A stretch of DNA of 64,000 nt. Origin: Panacibacter microcysteis. Its GTDB lineage: Bacteria; Bacteroidota; Bacteroidia; Chitinophagales; Chitinophagaceae. The position numbers were made by a program, and so were the translations under genes. Below, piece after piece: positions 19,111-28,500 of this stretch. Each line of letters starts with the position of its first letter. Position 1 is the stretch's first letter. The DNA is taken from positions 1,302,001 through 1,366,000 of the forward strand of contig NZ_JADWYR010000001.1 in assembly GCF_015831355.1 (NCBI RefSeq), in the 5' to 3' direction. The notes under the pieces were generated by a model that ran no database searches, was not told the origin of the DNA, and worked only from the letters and a program-made list of their open reading frames with translations.

Positions 19111-19165
19111 ACAGTACAAGAGTGCGACGCAACAGGTGTTTAATAGTAGCAATGCAGCTGAGTAC
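19111..19165 (-). repeat. Dispersed repeat, single A arm (inverted)
   Basis: ACAGTACAAGAGTGCGACGC (19111-19130), followed by AACAGGTGTTTAATAGTAGC and AATGCAGCTGAGTAC. This is the outer sequence class with TTAATAGTAG. Confidence 0.7.
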
Positions 19166-19204
19166 ATCATTATTACTACCGCATTGCCGGCGGTTATGCT
19201 ATTA

Positions 19205-19936
19205 TTAAAACTTTGTATCGATGATGTAGGGCAGCATGGCGCGCCAGGTTGGCCAGTCGTGTTTAATATCTGCGCCCCATATATCGAGATCGTGCCATAT
19301 ACCTTTATCCCACAATACCTGCGAAAACCTTCTGTTGGCTTCGGGGTCTTCAAACTCTCCGCTACCTGTATAAATATGTATGTGATGCGATGCTTTTATT
19401 TTATTGAGGTACCACTGATCGTTCAGATTTGGTATGTAATGTATGGGGCTGTTGAAATATACCTGGTCGTCCCAATACCCTTTGGTATATTCTGTAAGGT
19501 CATACACGCCGCTCATACTGATGACACCATTAATGAGATCTGGTTTTTTTAAAAACAGGTTCATGGCATGTAATGCCCCGAAAGATGCGCCGCATGTGTA
19601 GATAAAGGTATCAGGACTGGTGTTGTTGCGTATAAACGGGATCACTTCATTGAACACATATTCATTAAACTGGTTTTGCCTGATGGCTTTGTGTTCCGGC
19701 AGCATGTTGTTATTCATCCAGCTTTCTTTGTTCATGCTGTCTATACTAAAAACCTTGAGCTTGCCTGAATCTATGAGTGGTTGCAGAGCATCTATCAACT
19801 GAAATCGCTCATACTCCAGGTAATCTGCTGCTGCGGTTGGTATGAGCAATAGTGCAAAACCAAAATGCCCGTAAGAAGCAATGGGCATTTCTTTATCAAG
19901 GGCAGGGCTATACCACGATGTAATATGTCTGTTCAT
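19205..19936 (-). CDS. Putative esterase, alpha/beta hydrolase (esterase D-like)
   Basis: 243-aa cytoplasmic alpha/beta hydrolase resembling the putative-esterase family (PF00756-like). The nucleophile elbow is CGASFGALHAMN (serine near residue 122). The likely acid lies in TGSGEFEDPEANRR and the likely base histidine in KHDWPTWRAMLPY. No signal peptide is present, unlike many secreted members. It lies 41 bp after the ParA-type ATPase on the same strand, so the two may be co-transcribed; a functional link is not obvious. The substrate is unknown. Confidence 0.82.
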   Translation of the reverse strand: MNRHITSWYSPALDKEMPIASYGHFGFALLLIPTAAADYLEYERFQLIDALQPLIDSGKLKVFSIDSMNKESWMNNNMLPEHKAIRQNQFNEYVFNEVIPFIRNNTSPDTFIYTCGASFGALHAMNLFLKKPDLINGVISMSGVYDLTEYTKGYWDDQVYFNSPIHYIPNLNDQWYLNKIKASHHIHIYTGSGEFEDPEANRRFSQVLWDKGIWHDLDIWGADIKHDWPTWRAMLPYIIDTKF

Positions 19937-19977
19937 AGAATTTTTTTATGCGTAATTTTTGGTGTTGTTTCAATCTT

Positions 19978-20715
19978 TCAGAGACAGGTCTTTTTTATTT
20001 CGTTCCAGAGATCGCGGTAGCACTGTGCGGCATAACTGCTGTTGGCAAATTCAAATACAGGCGCCTGGTGCGTACCCATTTTTTCCACATCACTTAAATA
20101 AGGAATGTAATTTTTAAAAAACAATTTGTCTTTATAAAACTCCTGCATTACTTCATGGTGCAGGTTTTTACGGTGGTCTACCATGCTGAAAAAACATTTT
20201 ATAATGCCTGCATCCAGGTCATGGTCTTTGAAGTACTGCATAACTGTTTCAAACGAACGTATAGATAACGTAGTGGGTATGTTGGGCATCAAAATCCAGT
20301 CTGCTGCGTTAAAAACATTATCGTGCAAAAGAGATATACCGGGTGGCGAATCGAGTACAACGAGATCAAACTGTTTCAGCGTATTTAAAACGCTCTTCAG
20401 TTTCTTCCGGCTTTGCTTCAGGTCATCGAGTGCAATGTCTACGTCTCTGGCAGAAAGGTCTGATGGAATGATCCAGAGATTTTCGAATGCAGAATCTTTT
20501 ACGGCGTCTTTGGCCGGCAATTCGCCCGTAAGCAGTTTACGGCTTTCGTTTTTTACATCTGCCGCAACATTAAAGTAAAATGATGATGAACCTTGCGGGT
20601 CAAGATCCCATAACAGTGTTTTCAACCCATCTGCAGCAGCAAGATAAGCAAGGTTTACGGCGGCGGCTGTTTTGCCCACACCTCCTTTTAAATTATACAA
20701 TGCTATAGATACCAT
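19978..20715 (-). CDS. ParA-family ATPase (orphan)
   Basis: 245-aa ParA/Soj-like P-loop ATPase. The deviant Walker A KGGVGKTAAAVNLAYLAA is at about residues 10-27. The Walker A' region is LLWDLDPQGSSSF and the Walker B region is DLVVLDSPPGI. The open frame extends 39 codons upstream, but that stretch reads through a dispersed repeat arm (MCDATGDA is a repeat translation). MVSIALYNLKGG (ATG at 20713-20715) is the family-like start. No parB or parS cluster lies alongside, and the downstream neighbour is an esterase, so a role in chromosome partition is not implied. Related orphan ParAs position protein cargos or act in other ATP-driven localisation. Confidence 0.88.
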   Translation of the reverse strand: MVSIALYNLKGGVGKTAAAVNLAYLAAADGLKTLLWDLDPQGSSSFYFNVAADVKNESRKLLTGELPAKDAVKDSAFENLWIIPSDLSARDVDIALDDLKQSRKKLKSVLNTLKQFDLVVLDSPPGISLLHDNVFNAADWILMPNIPTTLSIRSFETVMQYFKDHDLDAGIIKCFFSMVDHRKNLHHEVMQEFYKDKLFFKNYIPYLSDVEKMGTHQAPVFEFANSSYAAQCYRDLWNEIKKTCL

Positions 20716-20788
20716 AAAATAAATATACAAAAGATTTATTCCTGTTACAGGCTGTGCAGCAATCTTTTGCAGAACAGCATTTTTTATG

Positions 20789-20842
20789 TGGCCGGCAGTG
20801 GCGGGTATGGCATCACCTGTTGCGTCGCACACTGCAACTGCA
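20789..20842 (+). repeat. Dispersed repeat, single A arm
   Basis: GGCCGGCAGTGG (about 20790) is followed by ATGGCATCACCTGTTGCGTC (from 20807) and GCACACTGCAACTGCAG. It lies immediately upstream of parA and is responsible for that gene's false N-terminal extension. Confidence 0.7.
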
Positions 20843-20868
20843 GTATAAATATGGGGCGATAGTGATCA

Positions 20869-21513
20869 TTATTGAAGCCGGTACTTCCTGTAAAAATTTT
20901 CTTTCACATCAACCACCCATAGCACCGTATCCGGCTTCTGGTCGTTGTTTTCATCAAATGCGCTTAATAAAGAAAACTGGTTTGCATTGAGCCACTTGCC
21001 GTCTATTATGGTACCGCCGGCACCCAGGAACAGTAATTGTTGCGTAGTATTGGCTTTGGCATCAATCAGGGAAGCTTTGGAGTCAACCTCGCCGTCTTCA
21101 ATTTTTATTTGCCCGGTTTTATCTTTCACCAGCACTTTTCCATAGCTGCCAATGTCAAGAACGTAGGCACTGTCTGGCGACCATTTAAGCAATGGTGCAT
21201 AGTTTTTATAAAAATCAGCCGCCGGTTTAAAAGGCGTTGCAGCAATGCTGTCTTCGTACCAGAATTCATCCAGCTTAAACCGGTTCCATGCCTGGCCGCT
21301 GTTTTTCAGTGAGAGATCGAGCCACGCATCGGCCTTGTTTTCAAAAAAAAGTACACTGTCTTCCTGTGTTATGCTTTCATTGGTCGTTATAGAATCTGCA
21401 GCTGCTACATTTTGCTCCTGCTGTTCTTCTGCAGAATTATTACAGGAAAACAACAACGCCACCACACAAACTGCCAGCAAAAAAGCTTTCGGAGAATGTT
21501 GTAAAAAGGTCAT
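20869..21513 (-). CDS. Hypothetical lipoprotein
   Basis: 214 aa. The signal peptide ends in lipobox LFSC (C24 region), predicting a lipid-anchored envelope protein. A Glu/Gln-rich linker (NNSAEEQQEQN) follows. The mature region (SGQAWNRFKLDEFWYEDS, DIGSYGKVLVKDKTGQ, FLGAGGTIIDGKW, DTVLWVVDVKENFY) matches no family I can name. It lies 28 bp after a membrane protein gene on the same strand, so probably in one operon with it. No function is proposed. Confidence 0.7.
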   Translation of the reverse strand: MTFLQHSPKAFLLAVCVVALLFSCNNSAEEQQEQNVAAADSITTNESITQEDSVLFFENKADAWLDLSLKNSGQAWNRFKLDEFWYEDSIAATPFKPAADFYKNYAPLLKWSPDSAYVLDIGSYGKVLVKDKTGQIKIEDGEVDSKASLIDAKANTTQQLLFLGAGGTIIDGKWLNANQFSLLSAFDENNDQKPDTVLWVVDVKENFYRKYRLQ

Positions 21514-21541
21514 GCAAATGATTTAGTTACCCTTACTGCAA

Positions 21542-22057
21542 CTATGCTGCCGAAACAGGCACACGCAGCAATTCCTGCAATCGTTCAGTAATTAATCTCA
21601 GGTGGTGTTCGTCAATATAAGATGCAGGAATATGAAGGAGTATATGTTCTTTACCCGGTTTAACATGAATACTGAAAAAAGCACCCTTTGAAAACCCTTT
21701 TTTTCGCCGGAGTTTTACCGATACCACAGAAACAGCGGGTATTCTTTTCTCTTTTGTACCAAATACAGATTGCTGTACAAAAAAAATCTCATTGCCGGGT
21801 ATGATCTTTAATTCTGTTGTGTAAGAGCGGAAAAGCAATAATGCCGCAACCAAAAGTGTAGAAAAAACAAGCACGTATATCCAACCCATGGGTATAGATG
21901 CGCCTACCTGCTGTAAAAGAAACCATACGCACAAAATGAGCAAAACAGGCAATGCTCTTGCAGATAAAAATTGGGATCTTTCCCGCACTGCACTTTCTTT
22001 TATATGAAGACAATCATCTGTATCTGCCAGTACATCGTAAGGATGATAAATATTCAT
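21542..22057 (-). CDS. Hypothetical membrane protein
   Basis: 171 aa. A polar N-terminus (about 1-30) is followed by two adjacent membrane helices (about 33-52 and 57-77), then a cytoplasmic-like beta-rich domain (LKIIPGNEIFFVQQSVFGTKEKRIP). That arrangement resembles bacterial PH-like membrane proteins, but similarity is only structural by eye. It lies 28 bp upstream of the hypothetical lipoprotein gene on the same strand. The function is unknown. Confidence 0.65.
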   Translation of the reverse strand: MNIYHPYDVLADTDDCLHIKESAVRERSQFLSARALPVLLILCVWFLLQQVGASIPMGWIYVLVFSTLLVAALLLFRSYTTELKIIPGNEIFFVQQSVFGTKEKRIPAVSVVSVKLRRKKGFSKGAFFSIHVKPGKEHILLHIPASYIDEHHLRLITERLQELLRVPVSAA

Positions 22058-22176
22058 TATTGAAAGGTAACGAGTATTATACTAATGAAATGTGAGAATG
22101 GTCAGCAACGGGCAGCTACAGTGCATGAGCACAATACAACCTCCGGCATCAACAATTGTGTTGCAGGCCGCACATA

Positions 22177-25128
22177 CTACAGGTCATTTTTACCAATGGC
22201 TTGATACAATACATCCTGTATAGCGCCACGGATGTTCAACTGGCTGATGCGGGTATTAACGCCCCCATCAGGGAAAACACGATTTGAGAGAAAAATGTAC
22301 ACCAGGTTATACGCCGGATCTACCCAAACACAGGTACCTGTATAACCTGTATGGCCATAGGTGAGCGGGGTTGCAAGTTTACTGGGGTAAGGCTCCCTGC
22401 GCTTATCGTTGTCTTTTTCAGGCTTGTCAAAGCCGTAACCACGGCGGCTGTTGTCACTATGGTATGCTGTAAAGTAATCAATGGTTTCCCTTTTCAGGTA
22501 TTGAACATTATTAAAACTGCCGCCATTTAGCAGCATCTGGTACAATTTCGCAAGGTCATACGCATCGCTAAACAAGCCCGCATGCCCGGCCACACCGCCA
22601 AACATAGCTGCACCGGGGTCGTGTACACTGCCGCGCAATTGTTGTAACCGGAAAGTCTTTTCTTTTTCTGTAGGTGCAATACCGCTGAGGGCAAAAGTGT
22701 TGGCCGGCAAAAACCCGGTCGTTTGCATATTCATGGGCTTGTAGAAAGTTTCCTGCACGTACACGTTAAGCGGTTTTCCGGTTACCTGTTCTACAATTTT
22801 TCCAAGAAAAATAAAATCATTGTCGCTGTAAATGTAATTGCCTTTTGTACCGAGTGGGCTTTGCAGTATGCGGGCAAACATAGTATCCTGCCAGTCGTGG
22901 CGCATATACATGGTATCTGCCACCTGGATATTAAACGTATCATCAGGCATTGCTTTAAAAAAGCCGGGCTTGGGAATACCTGTAAGCGAATCTGTTATTT
23001 CGGCATAAAATGGAATAAAGGCTTTTAACCCCGCCTGGTGCAGCAAAATATCTGCAAGCTGCAGGTTTGCCTTATCTGTTGTTGCCACCCATGGAAGATA
23101 ATCGCCAAGTGTTTTAAACAGGTCGATCCTGCCCTCTTCGTACAACTTCATTATACTGACGTTGGTGGCGGAAATTTTTGTAACCGAAGCAAGATCGAAG
23201 ATGGTAGAAGTTTTCATTGGTTCCAGGCTATCGTATGCCATAAAACCATAAGCCTTATTCAAAAAGACTTTGCCATCCCTGGCTGCAAGCACCACACAGC
23301 CGGGAAAAGCACGGTTAAAAATACCCGCATTGGCAATAGAATCTACTTTGTATAAAAGGCTGTCTTTTATATTCAGCGCCGCTGGCGTGGTAAATGGCAA
23401 CGCCCGGTCTTCAACCACAAGACTACCTGTGCCATATTTGTACTGGCAAACACTTACAGGCAATGTTCCTTTTGCTGTAAACTTACCCGTAAGCCAGTCA
23501 AATGCCGCCTGCTGAAATATTACATCGTCCTCGTAGCATACCGCAAGGTCTGTTGCATTACACAGGTATTTAACGGCGTATGGGTTGCCAAACAATAAGG
23601 TAACCGCAGAAGTAGCTGTTTGAAGGTCGCTTACCAACTTTACTGCGCTGTTGCTTATGCCAAATTGTTTTGCCGGGTATTTGGACAAACCATGCACGCC
23701 AATAATGACCTTATCATATTTTGCTCTCAGTGCCTTTACCAGCATTGCTGCATCGTTGTCGTCTTTTGTATAGTCAAAATAAAACAGATCGGCGTTGAAG
23801 TTTTCTTTTAACAATGCAGCAAGTTTGTTTTGCTTGTAGGCGCCAACTGCCACATATGCAACCTTTGTGTTACCTGCAAGTGGTAACAATCCCGGTTGTG
23901 TGGCATGTACATAAGTCAGTGCATTTTCTGCCACCGTCTTTCTGAGTGCAGGTACATCTTTGTTCAGGTCGTTTGTAAGCCCGTCAAGCGGTATGGTATT
24001 TACCTGGTTTAAACCCAGGTGATATTTGGCAAGCAGCACTTTCTTTACCCTTGCTTCCATGTCTGCTTTGTCAAGTTCTCCTTTTTTAATGGCTGCAAGA
24101 ATTCGCCTGATGGTACCGGGCACATCTCCCGGTAAACACAACATATCATTACCGGCCAGTATAGAGCGAAAACCCGCCTCGCCGGCGGGATAGTATTTTG
24201 CCACACCCTGCATTTCCAGTGCATCGGTAAATGAAATGCCTTTAAAACCCATTTCATTTCTCAGAAGACTGGTTACGTTATTTTTTGAGAGTGATGTAGG
24301 AAGGTGCGCTGTTGTATCAATAGCAGGAATACTTAAATGTGCAATCATTACACTGCCTATACCTGCTTCAAACAACTGCCGGAAAGTATATAACTCAAGC
24401 GAGTCTAACTGTGCTTTGCTTTTGTTGATTACGGGCATATCAAAATGCGAGTCTACACTTACATCACCATGACCCGGAAAATGTTTGGCAGTTGCCATCA
24501 CACCTTCATCCTGCAGGCCCTGCATAATCTTTGTACCATACAGCGCCACTTTGTATTTGTCTTCCCCAAAGGAGCGAAAACCAATAACAGGATTATCAGG
24601 ATTGTTGTTTATATCTACCACAGGTGCATAATCTACCTGTATGCCTGCTCTTTTACATTGCAGGGCCATGGCCCTGCCAACATTATAGACGATCGCCGCA
24701 TCATTTACAGCACCAATGGTAAGCTGGTCAGGAAACTTCATTACACTGTCGTACATGCGCATACCCACACCTGTTTCGCCGTCTATGCAGATCATTACAG
24801 GTGTTCTGGCCATTCGCTGGTATTTGTTTACCAGCGTAGCCTGCGCCACAGGATTGCCCTGGAACAAGCACACCGCACCTACATTGTATTTTTTTATCTG
24901 CTCTGTAACTTTCTCATCGTAAAACTTGGCGCTGCCATCAGGGTTGCGGCTGCTTAGGCGCACTACCATAAGCTGCGCTATGCGTTGCTCTTTTGACAAT
25001 GATTTGTACACACTATCTACCCAATGTTTTGCTTCGGGTGTTTCTGCATAAAACGATTTTTGTGCATGCACCGTTGTTATACAAAGCAGGGACAACATAC
25101 CAATAAGAAAGCCTTTCATCTGCAACAA
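22177..25128 (-). CDS. Glycoside hydrolase family 3 / beta-lactamase-type serine hydrolase fusion
   Basis: 983-aa secreted two-enzyme protein. A signal peptide (about 1-22, ending VHAQ) leads a GH3 domain (about 30-390) with the NagZ-type motif KHFPGHGDVSVDSH, typical of beta-N-acetylhexosaminidases. A GH3 C-terminal-like domain (about 400-570) follows. The last part (about 590-975) is a class C beta-lactamase/penicillin-binding-like serine hydrolase with SVTK (SxxK), YSDND (YxN-like) and GHTGYTG (HTG). The combination suggests periplasmic muropeptide or peptidoglycan turnover, with the two parts acting on sugar and peptide bonds (inference). The same fusion is known in Bacteroidota. An ATG three codons further in (MKGFLIGML) is an equally good start. 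Confidence 0.92.
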   Translation of the reverse strand: MLQMKGFLIGMLSLLCITTVHAQKSFYAETPEAKHWVDSVYKSLSKEQRIAQLMVVRLSSRNPDGSAKFYDEKVTEQIKKYNVGAVCLFQGNPVAQATLVNKYQRMARTPVMICIDGETGVGMRMYDSVMKFPDQLTIGAVNDAAIVYNVGRAMALQCKRAGIQVDYAPVVDINNNPDNPVIGFRSFGEDKYKVALYGTKIMQGLQDEGVMATAKHFPGHGDVSVDSHFDMPVINKSKAQLDSLELYTFRQLFEAGIGSVMIAHLSIPAIDTTAHLPTSLSKNNVTSLLRNEMGFKGISFTDALEMQGVAKYYPAGEAGFRSILAGNDMLCLPGDVPGTIRRILAAIKKGELDKADMEARVKKVLLAKYHLGLNQVNTIPLDGLTNDLNKDVPALRKTVAENALTYVHATQPGLLPLAGNTKVAYVAVGAYKQNKLAALLKENFNADLFYFDYTKDDNDAAMLVKALRAKYDKVIIGVHGLSKYPAKQFGISNSAVKLVSDLQTATSAVTLLFGNPYAVKYLCNATDLAVCYEDDVIFQQAAFDWLTGKFTAKGTLPVSVCQYKYGTGSLVVEDRALPFTTPAALNIKDSLLYKVDSIANAGIFNRAFPGCVVLAARDGKVFLNKAYGFMAYDSLEPMKTSTIFDLASVTKISATNVSIMKLYEEGRIDLFKTLGDYLPWVATTDKANLQLADILLHQAGLKAFIPFYAEITDSLTGIPKPGFFKAMPDDTFNIQVADTMYMRHDWQDTMFARILQSPLGTKGNYIYSDNDFIFLGKIVEQVTGKPLNVYVQETFYKPMNMQTTGFLPANTFALSGIAPTEKEKTFRLQQLRGSVHDPGAAMFGGVAGHAGLFSDAYDLAKLYQMLLNGGSFNNVQYLKRETIDYFTAYHSDNSRRGYGFDKPEKDNDKRREPYPSKLATPLTYGHTGYTGTCVWVDPAYNLVYIFLSNRVFPDGGVNTRISQLNIRGAIQDVLYQAIGKNDL

Positions 25129-25205
25129 TTTTAAAGCACAATTTATGGATTAATGTGTAAGAGAAATGTTATGTAGCCACACGCTAAAGTTTTACATACA
25201 ATGAT

Positions 25206-25462
25206 GTAGCCGGCAGTGGTATTGCATGGCATCGCCTGTTGCGTCGCACTCTTCGGCTTTTTATTTTCATGGCAGCTGTTCGCACCTGTACAAACAACGG
25301 CAATATATTGTGCAACGCTTTGTTTTGGCTCCGGAATATAAGCATGGAGTATGGTGTGCACAACAAACGGAAATAAAACCGGAACGCTGCAGCCGCCACA
25401 ACAGCGGGAACGTACAAGTGAGTGACACAACAGGCGATGCCACATGGGCTACTGCCGGTAAC
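25206..25462. repeat. Dispersed MITE-like repeat, full unit
   Basis: Outer GTAGCCGGCAGT (25206-25217) and ACTGCCGGTAAC (25451-25462) are inverted copies. Arm A (25226-25253) faces arm B (25411-25442). Internal GGAACGCTGCAGCCGCCA (25381-25398) recurs in other units. It fills the 386-bp gap between the GH3 gene and the helicase terminator; no gene is seen there. Confidence 0.85.
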
Positions 25463-25494
25463 AAAAAAAATCCGGCAACAAAATGCTGCCGGAT
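25463..25494 (-). terminator. Intrinsic terminator of helicase gene
   Basis: The minus-strand stem ATCCGGCA / TGCCGGAT (25494-25487 and 25477-25470) is followed by eight Ts (25470-25463), 21 bp after the helicase stop. It abuts the end of the repeat unit. Confidence 0.88.
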
Positions 25495-25514
25495 GTATGC
25501 TGAATAAATGACGT

Positions 25515-28500
25515 TTAACTGAACAGGTATTCGATATCTTCTCTTGTAAGGCTTTTTACAAAACCTGTATCATCTGTTATAAGATCTGCTGCCAGCAGGC
25601 GTTTGCGCTCCTGCAACGAAAGAATTTTATCTTCTACAGTGTCTTTACAAATCATACGGTAGGCAAAAATATTTTTTGTTTGTCCTATGCGGTGTGTACG
25701 GTCTATGGCCTGTTGCTCTACTGCGGGGTTCCACCATGGGTCAACAATATATACATAGTCTGCCGCGGTTAAGTTAAGACCCACGCCACCGGCCTTTAGC
25801 GAAATAAGAAACACCCTGCATTCGGGATCGTTTTGAAAACGTTCAATGGCTTTCTGGCGGTCTGTTGCAGAAGTGCTGCCATCGAAATATTCGTAAGCCA
25901 CGCCAAGCTCGTTGAGCTTTTCTTTTATGAGTGCAAGCATGCCCAGGAACTGCGAGAATACAAGCGCTTTATGATCGCTGATGTTTTCAGTTATTTCCCT
26001 TCCTATTTCTTCGAGCTTTACAGACACGTTGGGAAACTTTTCTTCATCTTTCATGATGGCCGGGCTATCGCAGATCTGCCGCAGCTTCATTAAACCCTGC
26101 AATATGGTAAGCTGTGATTTTTGTACGCCCTGTTCTTCTACCACACCAAGAATTTTATCGCGGTAATCGTTGCGGAATGCATCATAAATATCGCGTTGCT
26201 CTTTGGCCATTTCGCAAAACAGGATCATCTCTGTTTTCTCCGGCAGGTCTTTTGCCACCTGCTCTTTGGTTCTGCGTAAAATGAACGGGTATAACAGTTT
26301 GCGCAAATGTTCTTTTTGTTCTTTCTCGCCAAACTTGTCTATTGGTACTGAAAATTCGTGCTTGAAGAATTCCATGCTACCCAGCATACCGGGGTTTAAA
26401 AAATTCATCTGCGCATAAATATCAAACGTATTGTTCTGCAAAGGCGTACCACTTAAACAAAGCTTGTTTTTTGCATTGAGCAGTGTGGCTGCTTTGGCTA
26501 CTTTGCTCGATGGATTTTTGATGGCCTGGCTTTCATCGAGAATAACATAATCAAGCTCAACGTCCACAAACTGTTTAATATCGCTGCGCAGTGTGCCGTA
26601 GGTGGTGATAATTACATCAATACTTTTATCGAGCAAAGTTTCGTGTGTTCTTGTGCCCCCATGGTGAATGTAATAGCTGAGGTTTGGCGTAAATTTTTTG
26701 ATCTCATTTTCCCAGTTGTACATAAGTGTGGTGGGGCATACAACAAGTGCTTTTAACTTTCCACGTTTTTCTTTGAGGTGAAAAAGGAACGACAATGCCT
26801 GTATGGTTTTACCAAGACCCATATCATCTGCAAGAATGCCACCCCAGTTTACCTCGCTTAAATAATTCAGCCATTGAAACCCGGAAGACTGGTATGGTCT
26901 TAAAATAGGTTTTAGATGCGCAGGCGGCTCCACAGGTTCTATGGAGTGATTGTAGCGCAGGCGATCGTATTTTTCCTCGAGTTTTACAAACAGTTCTTCT
27001 TCATCGCGCTGGTTATACAACTCTTCTATAATGCTGAAGTGGTATTTACTCAGCTTCATATTCGAAGCCTTGCCTTCGCCAACACGGAAAAGCAGCGAAT
27101 ACTTTTTTATCCATTCTTCGGGTAAAATACCAAGTGTACCATCTTCGAGCTGTACATATTGTTGTTTGTTGGCAAGCGCTTTCTTTACATCTGCCACGGT
27201 TACTTTCTGCTCACCAAAATGAATATCGATCTTGGCATCAAACCAGTCGGTATTACTGCTGATATAAATTTTCGTGGAAGGCCTGGCTGTATTGAACCGG
27301 AAATTCTTCAATGCATCGTACCCATATACCGGTATGTCGAGATCCTTAACAGCATCAGAAAAAAGAAAAAACCAGTTGTTCTTCAGCACATCAGACCCCC
27401 TGAGCGCAAGTGTATTGCCCTCTTCCGGCCTTATGAATGAAGAATGCAGGTTTTCGATCTTGTCTATAAATTCACTTTCTGCAACCGTATTGCGGTGAAT
27501 AACCAACAACCTGTCTGTAAGCGGCAGAATGATCTTTTCTTTATCGCCTGGTTTTACATCGTAACCGCGGTAATTGAAGATGGGTTGAAACAGCAGGTAA
27601 TCGCCACGCTCTTTCAGTAATATTTTAACTTCCGGTTTTTCATCTTTGATTTCCTCCCGTTGCACGTTGCTAAACTGCACATTGTAATCCCTGGAAAGCG
27701 GCAATAAGAATTCAACCAGTTGTTTGTTCCAGTTCTCGTTGCTTATCAGCAGTTTGCCTGATGGCAAAAATTTCTCTACCAAAACTGGGTCTTCCTGCTT
27801 TTGCCATACATACAGGCTATCATGAAACTTAAACGCAAAAGAAGAAGACAATTCATTATCGGCCACACTGTACGGGCCCTCCGGCAGTTTTACCATAGCC
27901 GTTACTTCATAATTTGCGTCTGCCTGTTTTACCGAAAAATCGGGTGAAAGAAACACCGGTAAACAGGAGATTTTCTCCAGGTTTGCAGCCTGGAAAGCTT
28001 TTCGCGGCGGTAAAAAATAAACAAACTGGTTATCTGCCAGGTCGGCAAAAAGTTTCTTGAATTTAGGATGCAGATATTCACCTATCAAATGCCGTGTTTC
28101 TTCCGGCAGTTCATCATCATGTTGTTGTATAATGTTTTCCCATATGCCGCTGAATGGCGAATTCCTGTTTAAATACCTGCTTACTTCACCAGGCAACAGT
28201 TTTCTCAGTTGCTGTACAAGCACCTTATCGTTTTCATCAAAAATTTCTGTATTGATGAATTTTGTAAGGTCAAGCTTTTCCACTTTTCCAGCATAGGAAG
28301 AGAGATCGTCATCCGGCTCTCCCTGCACAGCATCTACCTGTACATAGGGATATTGGTGCGCATTATAGCTGAATACAATGCCCAGTTTTACCTTGGGCTT
28401 CTCCGCAACAGGTGTTTCCACCGTCGCTTCTGCAGATACAGCCGCAACAACAGGCTGCTCTACAGGTTTTGGCCGCAGCGGCTGAGGTGGCGCTACCACC

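Noticed and set aside
19978-20715. Chromosome partition locus (parABS)
   Set aside because: No ParB gene or repeated parS-like sites are present near the ParA gene.
24445-24957. 170-codon open frame opposite the GH3 fusion gene
   Set aside because: It overlaps the conserved GH3 catalytic region on the other strand and has no domain.
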